From the NCBI RefSeq assembly GCF_002042885.1, contig NZ_MVFY01000017.1, forward strand, positions 1-64,000: 64,000 nucleotides of DNA. Direction: 5' to 3'. This document shows positions 63,071 through 64,000 of this stretch, one piece after another (position 1 is the first letter of the stretch; each line of letters opens with the position of its first letter). Position numbers and translations under genes: made by a program. This DNA is from Citrobacter portucalensis. Lineage in GTDB: Bacteria > Pseudomonadota > Gammaproteobacteria > Enterobacterales > Enterobacteriaceae. The notes under the pieces are model-generated. The model was not told the origin of the DNA, did not search any database, and was given only the letters and a program-made list of their open reading frames with translations.

Positions 63071-64000
63071 CTAAATCGTGCGGCGACGGGTTAACGCGAC
63101 ACCAGCACCGATCAGAGCCCCAACGATGCCCCACATAATCATCAGGAAGGCACGACGAGGGCTGTCACGTTTTACCGGTTCCTCCGGCGTACGCAAATAA
63201 CGATAGGTCTGAAAACGCGGATCCAGAGTTGGCCCAACGTTCAGTGTGTTAAGCATGGCTCGGTTTTGGAAGTAGTCCAGATCGAAATCGGGACCAACAG
63301 ATTGCAGGTTTTCGAGTCGCGCCTGCAGCATAGGACGTCCAAGCAAAAACAGTTCAGAATCGGGTAGCTCTTCAGCCGGAACGTCAGTGGAAGTACGCGA
63401 AATATTATGCTGTTCAGCAATTTTGAGAGCCTGCTCAATGTTGTGAACTCTGCGAGAGAAAATCGATTTCGCCACTTCTTCCTGGCGTTTAACCTGCGCC
63501 TTCATCTGCACAGTGCGCGCAGCCCAGGCTCCCTTTAACTCGTCGTTCAGATGACGCGCCGCACGCTGACTGGCAAACGCGACGTACTGACGCAACAGAT
63601 TGTTGGCATCAGGTGCCGTTTCGGCAATCAGCTTCACGCTGTCATTGGTATTACGAACCGCATCGCCGGGCATAAACTGAATGTTATTAATCAGTTCATC
63701 CAGCATCGCCGCATCGGCTTTACTGTTCCCTACCATACGTTGCTTGTAGTAATCAGTCTGCTGCCAGAATTCACGGCGCGTATCCCATGAGGCAAGCTGC
63801 ATGATAAATTCTTTATAGGCCTCATCCATCACTGACGGCTGATCCGCAGATGCAAGACTGGCCTTGATGTCCAGGTTACGTAAGAACTGCTGCTGAGAGT
63901 AATAGCCGCCCAACATATTAACCGTTGGCCTGTCTGAAATCGCCGTCGCGCTCCACTCCTGACGAGCAAAAAACGTATAGGCGAGAGCGACTAACGCGAA
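63071..64000 (-). CDS. wzzE: ECA chain-length regulator WzzE (partial, 5' end outside)
   Basis: The frame is open to the window edge and gives 309 C-terminal residues of a protein that is 348 aa in E. coli, so about 40 N-terminal residues are missing. The end of the first membrane helix ([14 protein letters not shown]) is seen at the edge, then the periplasmic coiled-coil domain and the second helix with PxxPxxP-like [29 protein letters not shown]. It sets ECA chain length together with WzyE. An internal ATG at 63916 is not the start. Confidence 0.95.
   Translation of the reverse strand, partial: FALVALAYTFFARQEWSATAISDRPTVNMLGGYYSQQQFLRNLDIKASLASADQPSVMDEAYKEFIMQLASWDTRREFWQQTDYYKQRMVGNSKADAAMLDELINNIQFMPGDAVRNTNDSVKLIAETAPDANNLLRQYVAFASQRAARHLNDELKGAWAARTVQMKAQVKRQEEVAKSIFSRRVHNIEQALKIAEQHNISRTSTDVPAEELPDSELFLLGRPMLQARLENLQSVGPDFDLDYFQNRAMLNTLNVGPTLDPRFQTYRYLRTPEEPVKRDSPRRAFLMIMWGIVGALIGAGVALTRRRTI

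Noticed and set aside
63071-63916. wzzE start at the internal ATG at 63916
   Set aside because: The frame continues to the edge with residues matching the first membrane helix of WzzE, so the gene is truncated by the window.

Overview
The window is an enterobacterial chromosome segment. Gene order and protein lengths follow the hemG-to-wzzE region of Escherichia, Salmonella and Citrobacter almost gene for gene. A relative such as Citrobacter is my best guess; the species cannot be fixed from the sequence alone. Nearly everything is conserved core. The few accessory or lineage-variable parts are a ROK-kinase/LacI-repressor pair between fadA and fre, a broken Rpn-type nuclease gene between rhtB and rhtC, ERIC and REP/BIME repeats, and a glmZ sRNA gene next to a four-tRNA cluster without the aslBA genes that lie there in E. 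coli K-12.

Layout, left to right. 1-160: an rrn P1 promoter pointing left, so an rRNA operon starts just outside the window. 160-4152 (minus): hemG, trkH, yigZ, pepQ. 4299-7918 (plus): a FadR operator and fadBA (beta-oxidation), then a REP, an ERIC and a terminator. 7917-9820 (minus): an accessory LacI-type repressor and Mak-like kinase, with an elaborate palindromic control region at 9850-9950. 10049-12284 (minus): fre and ubiD. 12489-12977: rfaH. 12983-18497 (minus): ubiE-ubiJ-ubiB-tatA-tatB-tatC-tatD (ubiquinone synthesis and Tat export). 18592-20924 (minus): rmuC and udp, with CRP-type sites upstream of udp. 21190-28242: dlhH, metE/metR with met boxes, bioP, yigL-pldB. 28353-30663: rhtB, rpn pseudogene, rhtC. 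30727-36115: recQ, pldA, yigI, rarD, corA with the short leader peptide corL.

36574-42221 (minus): uvrD with a LexA box, then the overlapping set lptM-dapF-yigA-xerC-yigB. 42360-45302: cyaY and cyaA (UUG start). 45697-49780 (plus): the hemCDXY haem operon. 49883-50088 (minus): glmZ sRNA with a candidate sigma-54 promoter. 50235-50667 (minus): tRNA-Pro, tRNA-Leu, tRNA-His, tRNA-Arg. 50770-52155: the amino-acid permease yifK. 52434-64000 (minus): the enterobacterial common antigen cluster, read from wzzE (truncated by the window edge) through wecB, wecC, rffG, rffH, wecD, wecE, wzxE, wecF, wzyE to wecG.

The wec block makes UDP-ManNAcA (WecB, WecC) and dTDP-Fuc4NAc (RffG, RffH, WecE, WecD), assembles the trisaccharide on undecaprenyl-PP-GlcNAc (WecG, WecF), flips it (WzxE), polymerises it (WzyE) and sets chain length (WzzE). 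I found no prophage, CRISPR array, secretion system or intact insertion sequence. The strongest candidate for something undescribed is the ROK/LacI locus with its palindromes and possible divergent small ORF. It is a modest candidate, not a clear new system.
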